Shown: positions 8,101-16,786 of the stretch, in pieces | How positions within the stretch are numbered: the stretch's first letter is position 1 | How the letters are laid out: the number at the start of each line of letters is the position of its first letter | NCBI RefSeq assembly: GCF_017744015.1 | Contig: NZ_JAGHRA010000006.1 | Span: 62,001 to 126,000, forward strand | Direction: 5' to 3' | Source of the DNA: Paracoccus sp. R12_2 | GTDB taxonomy: Bacteria > Pseudomonadota > Alphaproteobacteria > Rhodobacterales > Rhodobacteraceae | DNA: 64,000 nucleotides | The notes under the pieces: generated by a model | Databases searched by the model: none | What the model was told of the DNA's origin: nothing | Seen by the model: the letters and a program-made list of their open reading frames with translations, nothing else | Position numbers and translations under genes: made by a program

Positions 8101-8433
8101 ATGTTCGCAACCCCCGCCTTTGCCCAGGCTGCCGGCGGCGCCGGAACCGGTGCCGCTTTCGCCCAATTCATCCCGCTGATCCTGATCTTCGCGATCATGT
8201 ATTTCCTGATGATCCGGCCGCAGCAAAAGCGGGTCAAGCAGCACCGTGCGATGGTCGAGGCGCTGAAAAAGGGCGATCAGGTCATCACCCAGGGCGGCAT
8301 TCTGGGCAAGGTCACCTCGGTTCGTGATGACGAACTGGAAGTCGAGATCGCGCAGGGCGTCAAGGTCCGCATCGTCCGCTCGACCGTGTCGCAGGTGCTG
8401 AGCAAGACCGAACCGGCTGCCGCCAATTCCTGA
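8101..8433 (+). CDS. yajC: Preprotein translocase accessory subunit YajC
   Basis: YajC (110 residues) associates with SecDF-SecYEG in the inner membrane. A single transmembrane helix (FIPLILIFAIMYFLMIRPQQ, about 21-40) is followed by the conserved KRVKQHRAM and the cytoplasmic domain with GDQVITQGGILGKV. The ribosome-binding site AGGAAGA at 8091-8097 favours ATG 8101 over the upstream TTG at 8098. It heads an operon with secD, secF, an Mth938-like gene and ccmA, the usual order in this family of bacteria. Confidence 0.94.
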   Translation: MFATPAFAQAAGGAGTGAAFAQFIPLILIFAIMYFLMIRPQQKRVKQHRAMVEALKKGDQVITQGGILGKVTSVRDDELEVEIAQGVKVRIVRSTVSQVLSKTEPAAANS

Positions 8434-8463
8434 GCCGCCACAACCTGAAAGGCGCAAGCCGAG

Positions 8464-10128
8464 ATGCTTCAGATCGACCGATGGAAGCGCATCCTGATCA
8501 TCGGGATATGCCTTCTGGGTCTGGCCTATGCCATGCCCAACCTGTTCTACAATCGGGTCGAGGCGCATAACGACGCCGTGGCCAGTATCGAGAAAACCGG
8601 CGTGACGACACCGGAACTGGTGGCGGCACGGGATGCCTGGCCCGGCTGGCTGCCAAGCGGGCTGGTCAATCTTGGACTGGACCTTCGCGGTGGGGCGCAT
8701 CTTCTTGGCGAAGTGCAGGTCGATCAGGTTTACAAGGCGCGCATGGATGCGCTGTGGCCGGAACTGCGCCGCGCGTTGGCCGATGAGCGTGCCACGATCG
8801 GCGCGGTGCGGCGTGTCGCGGCCCCCGACGGCACTCTGAAGATCGAGATCGGCAACCCCGACCAGCTGTCGCGCGCGGTCGAGATCGTGCGCGGTTTTTC
8901 CGAACCCGTCACCTCGCTGACCGGGGCAGGGCAGTCCAGCCTTGCGATAGACGCGCAGGGCGGCGCGATCACCATTCAGCTGTCCGAGGCCGAGAAGGCG
9001 ATCACCGACGACCGCACCATCCAGCAATCCCTGGAAATCATCCGCCGTCGCGTGGACGAGGTCGGCACGCGAGAGCCCACGATCATGCGTCAGGGCACCG
9101 ACCGCATTCTGATTCAGGTGCCGGGCATCGGATCGGCCGCCGAGCTGAAGGCGCTGATCGGCACGACCGCCAAGCTGACCTTCAATTCCGTCGTCGGCAC
9201 CGCTGCCGATCCGGATGCGCGCGCAGGGATCGGGCAGGTTGTGCTGCCCGCGGCCGATCAGGAAGGCGTGTATTACACCATTGAGGAAACGCCCGTTGTC
9301 ACCGGCGAAGAACTGACCGATGCACTGCCATCGACCGATCAGAACGGCATGCCGTCGGTGGATTTCCGATTCAACCCGACCGGGGCGCGCAAGTTCGGTG
9401 CCTATACCAGCGCCAATGTCGGTCAGCCCTTCGCGATCGTGCTGGACGACCAGGTGATTTCGGCGCCGGTGATCCGGCAGGCCATCACCACCGGCTCGGG
9501 CCAGATCTCGGGCTCGATGGACTATGAAGAGGCGAACCGCCTGGCTGTGTTGCTGCGTGCGGGCGCCCTGCCGGCGGAACTGACCTTCCTCGAGGAACGG
9601 ACCGTCGGTCCCGAACTGGGACAGGACAGCATCGACGCGGGCAAGATCGCGGCCAGTGTCGGCTTCGTCGCGGTTATCGTGCTGATGTGCCTGTCCTACG
9701 GGCTGCTCGGGGTGTTTGCCTCGGTCGCGCTGGCGGTGAACATGGGCATGATCTTCGGCGTGCTGTCGATGATCGGGGCGACACTGACGCTGCCCGGTAT
9801 CGCGGGCATCGTTCTGACCATCGGCATGGCGGTTGACGCCAACGTGCTTGTGTTCGAACGGATCCGCGAAGAGCTGAAGACCGCGCGCGGCCCGGCCCGT
9901 GCCATCCAACTGGGCTACGAGAAGGCGATGTCCGCCATCGTGGACGCCAATATCACCACGCTGATCATCGCCGCGATCCTGTTCGTTCTGGGCTCGGGGC
10001 CGGTCAAGGGGTTTGCCGTGACGCTGACCATCGGTATCGTCACCTCTGTCTTCACCGCGCTGTATGTGACGCGGCTGATGACGGTGGCGTGGTTCGAACG
10101 TTCCCGCCCGCGCAAGATCGAGGTTTGA
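8464..10128 (+). CDS. secD: Protein translocase subunit SecD
   Basis: SecD uses the proton gradient to pull preproteins across the inner membrane. The 554-residue protein has an N-terminal transmembrane helix, the LGLDLRGGAHLL motif near residues 70-81, the large periplasmic P1 domain, and five C-terminal helices containing GMAVDANVLVFERIREE. It lies 30 bases after yajC and its stop is one base before the secF start, so the three genes form one transcription unit. Confidence 0.96.
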   Translation: MLQIDRWKRILIIGICLLGLAYAMPNLFYNRVEAHNDAVASIEKTGVTTPELVAARDAWPGWLPSGLVNLGLDLRGGAHLLGEVQVDQVYKARMDALWPELRRALADERATIGAVRRVAAPDGTLKIEIGNPDQLSRAVEIVRGFSEPVTSLTGAGQSSLAIDAQGGAITIQLSEAEKAITDDRTIQQSLEIIRRRVDEVGTREPTIMRQGTDRILIQVPGIGSAAELKALIGTTAKLTFNSVVGTAADPDARAGIGQVVLPAADQEGVYYTIEETPVVTGEELTDALPSTDQNGMPSVDFRFNPTGARKFGAYTSANVGQPFAIVLDDQVISAPVIRQAITTGSGQISGSMDYEEANRLAVLLRAGALPAELTFLEERTVGPELGQDSIDAGKIAASVGFVAVIVLMCLSYGLLGVFASVALAVNMGMIFGVLSMIGATLTLPGIAGIVLTIGMAVDANVLVFERIREELKTARGPARAIQLGYEKAMSAIVDANITTLIIAAILFVLGSGPVKGFAVTLTIGIVTSVFTALYVTRLMTVAWFERSRPRKIEV

Positions 10129-10129
10129 C

Positions 10130-11110
10130 ATGGCATTTCGTCTGAAACTTGTCCCCGACGAAACGCGGATCGATTTCTTCCGCTGGCAGGCCCTGACCTT
10201 CGGCATCTCGTCGGTTCTGGCCGTGCTGTCGGTGGTGGCGCTGTTCATGTTCGGCCTGAATTTCGGGATCGACTTCAAGGGCGGCACCACGATCCGCACC
10301 GAATCCGTTCAGCAGGTGGATGTCGGTGAATACCGCGCCGCGTTGCAGCCGCTGAATCTGGGCGATGTCGCGATCACGCAGGTCTATGACCCGACCTTCC
10401 GCGAGGATCAGCATGTCGCGCAGGTTCGTATCAGCGCGCAGGAAGGCACCGAATCCGTCACCCCCGAGACCATCGCTGCGGTCGAGACGGCGTTGCAGCA
10501 GGTCGATCCGTCGATCACCTTCCCGTCGGTCGAATCAGTCGGCCCGAAGGTGTCGGGTGAACTGATCCAGACCGCGGTCTATGCGGTGCTGGCGTCGCTT
10601 GTGGCGATCTCCTTCTATATCTGGCTGCGCTTCGAATGGCAGTTCTCGATGGGCGCGATCGTGTCGCTGGTTCATGACGTGCTGATCACCATGGGGGTGT
10701 TTGCGGTGTTCCAGATCAAGTTCGACCTGACCACCATCGCAGCCCTTCTGACCATTGTCGGCTATTCGATCAACGATACCGTGGTTGTCTTCGACCGGCT
10801 GCGCGAAAACCTGATGAAATACAAGAAACGTCCGCTGCGCGATCTGATGAACCTGTCGGTGAACGAAACCCTGTCGCGGACGGTGATGACCTCGGGCACG
10901 ACGCTGGTCGCCCTGATCGCGCTCTTGGTGCTGGGCGGGGATGTGATCCGCGGCTTTGTCTTCGCCATCACCTTCGGCATCATCATCGGCACCTATTCGT
11001 CGATCTACGTCGCCAAGAACGTGGTGCTGTGGCTGGGCGTCAAGCGCGACTGGTCGAAAAAGGACCCCAAGCAGGACGGCTCGCCCTTCTCGGGCGCCGA
11101 GGCGCCCTGA
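10130..11110 (+). CDS. secF: Protein translocase subunit SecF
   Basis: SecF partners SecD in the export motor. The 326-residue protein has the [13 protein letters not shown] motif after the first helix and the five-helix C-terminal bundle with [16 protein letters not shown]. The start ATG follows the secD stop after one base. Its stop TGA shares a base with the ATG of the next gene, so translation is coupled. Confidence 0.96.
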   Translation: MAFRLKLVPDETRIDFFRWQALTFGISSVLAVLSVVALFMFGLNFGIDFKGGTTIRTESVQQVDVGEYRAALQPLNLGDVAITQVYDPTFREDQHVAQVRISAQEGTESVTPETIAAVETALQQVDPSITFPSVESVGPKVSGELIQTAVYAVLASLVAISFYIWLRFEWQFSMGAIVSLVHDVLITMGVFAVFQIKFDLTTIAALLTIVGYSINDTVVVFDRLRENLMKYKKRPLRDLMNLSVNETLSRTVMTSGTTLVALIALLVLGGDVIRGFVFAITFGIIIGTYSSIYVAKNVVLWLGVKRDWSKKDPKQDGSPFSGAEAP

Positions 11111-11463
11111 TGGCGATGAAGCCCACCGATTTCGACGGGGCGGTGCCGGTCGACGGCTATGGTCCCGGCTTTTTCCGGGTGGGGGGCAAGGTGTTCCAGG
11201 GGGCCGTGCTGGTGACCGAGGGCGGCGGCCGCGACTGGGGCGGATTATCCGATCAGGCGGCACTGCTGTCCCTGGCGGGCCGAATCGACGTCTTGTTCGT
11301 CGGCATGGGCGCCGACATCTCGCATCTGCCGCCGGACCTTGCGCAGGCGTTGCAGGACGCTGGGATCGCCGTCGAGGCAATGGCCTCTCCGACCGCCGCG
11401 CGGACCTACAACGTGACGCTGTCGGAAGGCCGCCGCGTCGCCTGCGCCCTTCTTCCCGTATGA
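11110..11463 (+). CDS. Mth938-like domain protein (DUF498)
   Basis: A 117-residue protein of the DUF498/Mth938 family, a small alpha/beta fold related to the human assembly factor NDUFAF3; bacterial function is not established. [19 protein letters not shown] opens the domain, and the GADISHLP and [15 protein letters not shown] segments are typical. It sits between secF and ccmA with overlapping start and stop codons at both ends, a conserved place in Rhodobacteraceae. The start at 11110 is set by the overlap with the secF stop. Confidence 0.85.
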   Translation: MAMKPTDFDGAVPVDGYGPGFFRVGGKVFQGAVLVTEGGGRDWGGLSDQAALLSLAGRIDVLFVGMGADISHLPPDLAQALQDAGIAVEAMASPTAARTYNVTLSEGRRVACALLPV

Positions 11464-12089
11464 GCCTGCTGACCGTCCAGGATCTTGCCGTCGCGCGCGG
11501 CGGGATGCGGGCGGTCGAAGGGGTGTCATTTTCCCTGGCGGCGGGGCAGGCGCTGATCCTGCGCGGTCCGAATGGCATCGGCAAGACGACGTTGCTGCGC
11601 ACCATCGCCGGATTGCAGCCGCCGGTTCAGGGCCGGATCGTGATGCCCGACGATGCCGTGGCCTACGCGGCCCATGCCGACGGGCTGAAGACCGCGCTGA
11701 CGGTGACCGAAAACCTGCGCTTCTGGGCAGAAATCTTCGGCGGTGGCGGGCTGGACGCGGCGATGACCGCCATGGACCTGCGGGGGCTCGCCGATCGCCC
11801 GGCGGCGGCGCTGTCGGCGGGTCAGAAACGTAGGTTGGGGTTGGCGCGTCTGCTGGTCACCGGTCGGAAGCTGTGGATCCTTGACGAGCCGACCGTGTCG
11901 CTTGACACGGCGTCGGTGGCGCGCTTCGCGACAGCGGTGCGGGATCATCTGGCGGCGGGCGGCGCAGCGCTGATGGCCACGCATATCGATCTGGGTCTGG
12001 ACGAGGCCGGCGTGCTGGACCTGACGCCCCATCGCGCCAGGCCCGGGGTGCCGCCGCGGCCCGCAGGCTTCAACGAGGCGTTCGCATGA
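11460..12089 (+). CDS. ccmA: Cytochrome c maturation ATP-binding protein CcmA
   Basis: CcmA is the ATPase of the CcmABCD complex that releases haem-loaded CcmE. The 209-residue protein has a Walker [10 protein letters not shown] (36-44), the ABC signature [15 protein letters not shown] and a Walker [12 protein letters not shown]. The start is fixed by the ATGA overlap with the preceding gene; the long upstream frame is a shadow. The gene ends in GCATGA, which looks like the remains of an overlap with ccmB, but ccmB begins 163 bases later beyond a repeat element. Confidence 0.94.
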   Translation: MSLLTVQDLAVARGGMRAVEGVSFSLAAGQALILRGPNGIGKTTLLRTIAGLQPPVQGRIVMPDDAVAYAAHADGLKTALTVTENLRFWAEIFGGGGLDAAMTAMDLRGLADRPAAALSAGQKRRLGLARLLVTGRKLWILDEPTVSLDTASVARFATAVRDHLAAGGAALMATHIDLGLDEAGVLDLTPHRARPGVPPRPAGFNEAFA

Positions 12090-12113
12090 TCGTCCGGTCC
12101 CGCTGCCGCATCC

Positions 12114-12236
12114 GCCCGACGCGACGCGTCGGGCAGCGCCCGGCCTTCCGGGCCCAAACCGTGCCCAATTCTGGCTGTGCGGGCCGCGGGCGTTACTCCG
12201 GGCGCTTTGCCACCGCCGGCAACGCAATGCCGGCAA
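12114..12236 (+). repeat. Hairpin-rich intergenic repeat, copy A, between ccmA and ccmB
   Basis: Three consecutive hairpins fill the gap: GCCCGACGCG/CGCGTCGGGC (12114-12134), GCCCGG/CCGGGC (12138-12153) and GCCGGC/GCCGGC (12215-12234). The first 40 bases match copy B (14458-14497, opposite strand) except in the two loops and the last base, and the far end is also similar. Conserved stems with changed loops suggest a REP- or MITE-like element. No coding sequence is visible inside. Confidence 0.65.
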
Positions 12237-12252
12237 GCGTGGGGGGGCAGCG

Positions 12253-12909
12253 GTGCTGGCGCTTCTGAAACGCGATCTTGCGCTTGCCACGCGGGCGGGC
12301 GGCGGGTTCGGACTGGCCGTCGCGTTCTTCCTGATCCTCTGCGCGCTGGTGCCGTTTGGCGTCGGACCCGATACCGGCGCCTTGCGTCCGATCGCCCCCG
12401 GTATTCTGTGGGTGGGCGCGCTTCTGGCCTGTCTTCTGTCGCTGGATCGAATCTTTGCGCTGGATCACGAGGATGGCAGTATGGATCTTCTGGCGACCGC
12501 GCCGATCCCGCTGGAAGGCGTCGTCGCGGTCAAGGCCCTTGCCCACTGGATCACCTCGGGCCTGCCGCTGATCTTGGCCGCGCCGGTCTTCGGGTTGCTG
12601 CTGCACCTGCCGGGGGCGGCGACGCCGTGGCTGATCGCCTCGCTGCTGGTCGGCACGCCGGCACTGTCGATGCTGGGCGCGTTTGGCGCGGCCATTACCG
12701 TCGGCCTGCGACGCGGTGGCCTGCTGCTGTCGCTTCTGGTGCTGCCCTTGTATATTCCGACCCTGATCTTCGGGACCGAGGTCGTTCGTCGCGGGGCCGA
12801 AGGCGGCGATCCGGCGACGCCGATGCTGTTTCTGGCAGGCATCACCGCGGGCGTGATCGCGCTGGTTCCCTTTGCCGCCGCCGCCGCGTTGCGCGTGAAC
12901 CTGCGCTGA
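12253..12909 (+). CDS. ccmB: Haem exporter membrane protein CcmB
   Basis: CcmB is one of two membrane subunits of the CcmABC complex. The 218-residue protein starts at GTG 12253 with LALLKRDLALATRAGGGFG, the normal CcmB N terminus, and has about six hydrophobic segments. A G-run (12241-12247) may act as ribosome-binding site. In most relatives ccmB overlaps or abuts ccmA; here repeat copy A intervenes, so translational coupling to ccmA is probably lost. Confidence 0.93.
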   Translation: MLALLKRDLALATRAGGGFGLAVAFFLILCALVPFGVGPDTGALRPIAPGILWVGALLACLLSLDRIFALDHEDGSMDLLATAPIPLEGVVAVKALAHWITSGLPLILAAPVFGLLLHLPGAATPWLIASLLVGTPALSMLGAFGAAITVGLRRGGLLLSLLVLPLYIPTLIFGTEVVRRGAEGGDPATPMLFLAGITAGVIALVPFAAAAALRVNLR

Positions 12910-12950
12910 TGTGACTTGAGCCTTGCCCGCGCCACCGCTAGGGAACACAT

Positions 12951-13676
12951 ATGTCGATCTGGGAATACGCAAACCCCGTCAAGTTCATGCGCCTGTCCGG
13001 CGCGATCCTGCCGTGGGCCGTTGCCGGGGCCGTGCTGTGCACGGTCGGGGGTGTCGTCTGGGGCTTCCTGACGCCGCTGGACTACAAGCAGGGCGCGACC
13101 GTCAAGATCGTCTTCCTGCATGTGCCGGCGGCGATGATGGCGATCAATATCTGGGTGATGATGCTGGTCACGTCCCTGATCTGGCTGATCCGTCGTCATC
13201 ATGTCAGCGCCCTGGCGGCCAAGGCCGCAGCGCCGGTCGGCGCTGTGATGACGCTGATCGCGCTGGCGACCGGCGCGATCTGGGGCCAGCCGATGTGGGG
13301 CAGCTGGTGGGAATGGGATCCGCGGCTGACCAGCTTCCTGATCCTGTTCCTGTTCTATGTCGGCTATATCGCGCTGTGGTCCGCAATCGAGGATCCTGAC
13401 AGCGCCGCGGACCTGACCGGTGTTTTGTGCCTTGTCGGGTCGGTCTTCGCGTTGCTCAGCCGATATGCGGTGCTGTTCTGGAACCAGGGGCTGCATCAGG
13501 GCGCCAGCCTGTCCGTCGCCCCCGGCGAACGGATGAGCGCGGTCTATCGCTATCCGCTATACCTGTCGATGCTGGGCTTCTTGCTGCTGTTCCTGGCGCT
13601 GCTGCTGATCCGGACCCGGACAGAAATTCGCAGGCGGCGCCTGGCCGCGCTGCAGGCTAGGGAGATTCGCGGATGA
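12951..13676 (+). CDS. ccmC: Haem exporter protein CcmC
   Basis: CcmC loads haem onto CcmE. The 241-residue protein begins MSIWEYANPVKFM, has six transmembrane segments and carries the tryptophan-rich motif WGSWWEWDPRLTS (about 104-116) flanked by periplasmic histidine-containing segments: FLHVPAAMM before it and NQGLHQGAS after it. Its stop overlaps the ccmD start. Confidence 0.95.
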   Translation: MSIWEYANPVKFMRLSGAILPWAVAGAVLCTVGGVVWGFLTPLDYKQGATVKIVFLHVPAAMMAINIWVMMLVTSLIWLIRRHHVSALAAKAAAPVGAVMTLIALATGAIWGQPMWGSWWEWDPRLTSFLILFLFYVGYIALWSAIEDPDSAADLTGVLCLVGSVFALLSRYAVLFWNQGLHQGASLSVAPGERMSAVYRYPLYLSMLGFLLLFLALLLIRTRTEIRRRRLAALQAREIRG

Positions 13677-13822
13677 TCGAACTTGGGAAATACGCTGGCA
13701 CCGTGCTGGCGGCTTATGGCGTATCGGTATTGCTGCTGGCGGGAATCGTCTGGCACAGCGTCGCCGCCAACGCGCGCGCGCGAAACGATCTGCACCGGCA
13801 GGAGGGCAGGACGAATGGCTAG
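13673..13822 (+). CDS. ccmD: Haem exporter protein CcmD
   Basis: A 49-residue single-pass protein starting MIELGKYAGTVLAAYGVSV, with one hydrophobic helix and a basic tail, the standard CcmD layout. It stabilises the CcmC-CcmE interaction. The start overlaps the ccmC stop by ATGA and the end overlaps the ccmG start by eight bases, which fixes both ends although the protein is very small. Confidence 0.9.
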   Translation: MIELGKYAGTVLAAYGVSVLLLAGIVWHSVAANARARNDLHRQEGRTNG

Positions 13823-14357
13823 GCTTTCGCCGCTTGTCGCGCTGCCGCCGCTGGCCTTTGCCGCGATTGCCGGGATGTTTCTGTGGGGCATGGGGCGCGA
13901 TGATCCCGATGCGCTGCCCTCGGCGCTGATCGGGCGCGAGGCGCCGACCGTGCCGGCGACGACCTTGCCCGGCCGCACCCAACTGACCGACGACATGCTG
14001 CGTGCGCCCGGCGTGAAGCTGGTCAATTTCTGGGCCAGCTGGTGCCCGCCCTGCCGAGCCGAACACCCGACGCTGACAAGCTTGTCGCACGAGATGCCGG
14101 TCTATGGCATCGATCTGAAGGACCCGCCGTCGAACGCGACCGAATTCCTCGACGAACACGGCGATCCGTTCCGGGCACTGGCCACGGATCCAAGTGGTCG
14201 TGCTGCCATCGACTGGGGCGTGACCGCCCCGCCCGAGACCTTCATCATTGATGGCGAAGGTCGGATCCTGCATCGCCATGCGGGCCCGCTGATCCGCGAA
14301 GACTATACCAACCGCTTCCTGCCCGAGCTTGAGAAGGCACGAGAGGCGGCCCGCTAG
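13815..14357 (+). CDS. ccmG: Thiol:disulfide interchange protein CcmG/DsbE
   Basis: CcmG reduces apocytochrome c cysteines in the periplasm before haem attachment. The 180-residue protein has an N-terminal membrane anchor (about 5-27) and a thioredoxin fold with the active site WASWCPPCRAEHP (about 76-88) and the cis-proline region GVTAPPETFIID. The start at 13815 overlaps ccmD. It is the last ccm gene here; ccmE, ccmF and ccmH are not in the window. Confidence 0.94.
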   Translation: MARLSPLVALPPLAFAAIAGMFLWGMGRDDPDALPSALIGREAPTVPATTLPGRTQLTDDMLRAPGVKLVNFWASWCPPCRAEHPTLTSLSHEMPVYGIDLKDPPSNATEFLDEHGDPFRALATDPSGRAAIDWGVTAPPETFIIDGEGRILHRHAGPLIREDYTNRFLPELEKAREAAR

Positions 14358-14374
14358 GCGGGGCTGTTCACGGG

Positions 14375-14497
14375 TTGCCGGGCGCCTTGCGCCCGGCGGT
14401 GCCAGCGCCCGACATTGTGCCCGTTACGCCGTTCCGCGCGATGACCCGTCGCCGGGCACCCGGATTGCCGGGCGCTGCCCGACGCCGTGCGTCGGGC
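14375..14497 (-). repeat. Hairpin-rich intergenic repeat, copy B, between ccmG and ggt
   Basis: Inverted copy of the element found between ccmA and ccmB. It has a perfect 9-base hairpin at 14377-14397 (loop CTT) and another at 14477-14497 (loop CGT). The 14458-14497 segment, read on the minus strand, matches copy A in both stems. The remaining gap up to ggt (14498-14586) is GC-rich and shows no gene. Confidence 0.65.
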
Positions 14498-14586
14498 GGG
14501 TCGCTTCGGCTGCATCGCGTTGCGCGCTTGCGCGTTTTGGTTGCAGGGGACAGACTGACCTCATTTGAGCATCAATGGAGGTTACG

Positions 14587-16398
14587 ATGAAACGGAAAAG
14601 CGTTGCGGTTGCGTTGCTGGCGGGCAGCGCGTGGGCCGCGCCGGTGGTGGCACAACAGGCCACCGATGACATCGCCCCCGAGGTTTCCAGCGAGGCCGCA
14701 GGCGAAACCGCGTTCGCCGGACTAAGCCAGGGTGCCCGCGATGCGCTGACATCGAAATCCGAGGGCAAGCCGGTCACCGCGCAGAACTGGATGGTCGCGG
14801 CGGCCAATCCGCTGGCGGTCGAGGCGGGCGCCAGGATTCTGGAACAGGGCGGCAGTGCAGCAGATGCGATGGTAGCAGTGCAGACCGTTCTGGGCCTGGT
14901 TGAACCGCAAAGCTCGGGCCTTGGCGGCGGCGCGTTTTTGGTCTGGTACGACGCCGAAAGCGGCAAGCTGACGACGCTGGATGCCCGCGAGACCGCACCA
15001 TTGGCGGCAACGCCAACCTACTTCCAGGATGAGAATGGAGAGCCGCTGGAGTTTTTCGATGCCGTCGTCGGCGGGCGTTCCGTCGGCACGCCTGGCACGC
15101 CCGCGTTGCTGGAAGCGGCGCATCGGCGTTGGGGGAAAGCGAACTGGGGCAGCCTGTTCGAGGATGCGATCGAGCTGGCCGAGGACGGATTCGAGGTGTC
15201 TCCGCGTCTTGCCGGGCTTGTGGCCGAGGATAGCGACAGGCTGGGCCGGTTCCCGGCGACCAAGGCTTATTTCTTTCCGGACGGCAATGCCATCGCCGCT
15301 GGCGCCACGCTGCGCAATCCCGACTATGCCCATGTGCTGCGGCGGCTTGCGACCGAAGGAAGCGACGCGTTCTACACGGGCGAGATCGCCGAGGGGATCG
15401 TCGACACGGTGCGCAGCGCCGAGGGCAATCCCGGTCTTCTGTCGGCCGAGGATCTGGCGCGATATCGCGTCATCGAACGGCCCGCCGTCTGTGCCGAGTA
15501 TCGCGACCACGACATTTGCGGCATGGGGCCGCCGTCCTCGGGTGCGCTGACCGTGGGGCAGATTCTGGGCATGCTGGGCGGGTATGACCTTGCGGCGCTT
15601 GGCGCCGAGAACCCCGAAAGCTGGCGGCTGATCGGCGACGCCTCGCGGCTGGCCTTCGCGGATCGCGGCCGCTACATGGCCGACAGCGATTTCGTTCCCG
15701 TGCCGACCGAGGGGCTGGTTGCGCCTGACTATCTGTCCGAACGCGGCAAGCTGCTGTCGGGTGACGACGCGCTGCCCGAGGTCAGTGCCGGATCGCCGGG
15801 CTGGAGCCACGCGATGCTGTGGGGCCAGGACAGCGCGATCGAATTCCCCTCGACGTCGCATATCTCGATCGTCGATGCTGACGGAAACGCGCTGTCGATG
15901 ACGACAACCATCGAGAACGGCTTCGGCTCGCGCCTGTTCACGCAGGGCTTTCTGTTGAACAACGAACTGACCGATTTCAGCTTCGAGACCCATGACGATG
16001 CGGGCTATCCCATCGCCAACCGTTTGGAGCCGGGCAAGCGGCCGCGGTCCTCGATGGCCCCCAGCATCGTGATGAAGGACGACCGGCCGGTTCTGGTCAT
16101 CGGTTCGCCCGGCGGCAGCCGGATCATCGGCTATGTCGCCAAGGCGATCATCGGCCATCTCGACTGGGGGCTGGATGTTCAGCAAGCGATTGCATTGCCG
16201 AATGTCGTGAACCGCTTTGGCGCGATGGATGTCGAGGCCGGCACGGACGCGGCAGCCTTGACGCAGCCGCTGACCGATCTGGGCTTCGAGGTCAACGAAA
16301 CCGACCTGACATCAGGGCTGCACGGAATCGCGATCACACCCGAGGGGCTGTCCGGCGGAGCCGACCCTCGCCGAGAGGGCATCGCGTTGGGAGGCTGA
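14587..16398 (+). CDS. ggt: Gamma-glutamyltransferase (periplasmic)
   Basis: GGT cleaves glutathione and other gamma-glutamyl compounds. The 603-residue precursor has a signal peptide (MKRKSVAVALLAGSAWAAPV). Autoprocessing should occur before Thr423 in PSTSHISIVDADGN, giving large and small subunits. Other family marks are LGLVEPQSSGLGGGAF, GPPSSGALTVGQIL and GSPGGSRIIGYV. The GGAGG at 14577-14581 serves the ATG at 14587, so the upstream ATG at 14575 is not the start. Confidence 0.95.
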   Translation: MKRKSVAVALLAGSAWAAPVVAQQATDDIAPEVSSEAAGETAFAGLSQGARDALTSKSEGKPVTAQNWMVAAANPLAVEAGARILEQGGSAADAMVAVQTVLGLVEPQSSGLGGGAFLVWYDAESGKLTTLDARETAPLAATPTYFQDENGEPLEFFDAVVGGRSVGTPGTPALLEAAHRRWGKANWGSLFEDAIELAEDGFEVSPRLAGLVAEDSDRLGRFPATKAYFFPDGNAIAAGATLRNPDYAHVLRRLATEGSDAFYTGEIAEGIVDTVRSAEGNPGLLSAEDLARYRVIERPAVCAEYRDHDICGMGPPSSGALTVGQILGMLGGYDLAALGAENPESWRLIGDASRLAFADRGRYMADSDFVPVPTEGLVAPDYLSERGKLLSGDDALPEVSAGSPGWSHAMLWGQDSAIEFPSTSHISIVDADGNALSMTTTIENGFGSRLFTQGFLLNNELTDFSFETHDDAGYPIANRLEPGKRPRSSMAPSIVMKDDRPVLVIGSPGGSRIIGYVAKAIIGHLDWGLDVQQAIALPNVVNRFGAMDVEAGTDAAALTQPLTDLGFEVNETDLTSGLHGIAITPEGLSGGADPRREGIALGG

Positions 16399-16458
16399 AC
16401 ACGGGCATCCGCAATAGCCGCGCATATTGCGTGTCGCGGTGTCATGTATGACGCGCGG

Positions 16459-16482
16459 AGAACCTGGCAATTGCCGGGTTCT
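16459..16482 (+). terminator. Hairpin downstream of ggt
   Basis: AGAACC (16459-16464) pairs with GGTTCT (16477-16482) around GGCAATTGCC, giving a stem of about ten base pairs and an AATT loop, 60 bases after the ggt stop. Only a weak T-rich tail follows. The rest of the gap, 16483-16597, shows nothing recognisable. Confidence 0.4.
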
Positions 16483-16597
16483 TCACCTTTACCGGATCGC
16501 AGTGGGCGAGAGCATCCACGGATGTGCCCAGCATGGTCAGCATGCCCGACCCATCTGTCAACGGCAGGAGGCTAATCAGGCAATTGTTTCAGATCAA

Positions 16598-16687
16598 TGG
16601 CGGAGAGGGTGGGATTCGAACCCACGGAACCCTTGCAGGCTCAACGGTTTTCGAGACCGCCCCGTTCGACCACTCCGGCACCTCTCC
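16598..16687 (-). tRNA. tRNA-Ser, anticodon CGA
   Basis: Read on the minus strand this is a full class II tRNA with a 7-base acceptor stem (GGAGAGG with CCTCTCC), discriminator G and encoded CCA, a long variable arm, and a T-arm with GGTTCGAATCC. The anticodon loop reads CTCGAAA, giving CGA for the UCG codon. It is intact and no integrase lies nearby. Confidence 0.96.
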
Positions 16688-16786
16688 GCGCTTTTGGGTG
16701 GTGAGGCGGGGATTTAGAAGGGTAGGGGTTGAAGTGCAAGGGGGCTTGATCGAAAAAAAACCATTCCCTTGGCGAAAGGCCCGGCC

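Noticed and set aside
7888..10299. 803-codon minus-strand frame opposite yajC and secD
   Set aside because: Antisense shadow; composition is His/Arg/Gln-rich and without family motifs.
16598..16687. tRNA-Ser as a second integration site
   Set aside because: The tRNA is intact, its flanks hold core genes, and no integrase or repeated 3' end is nearby.
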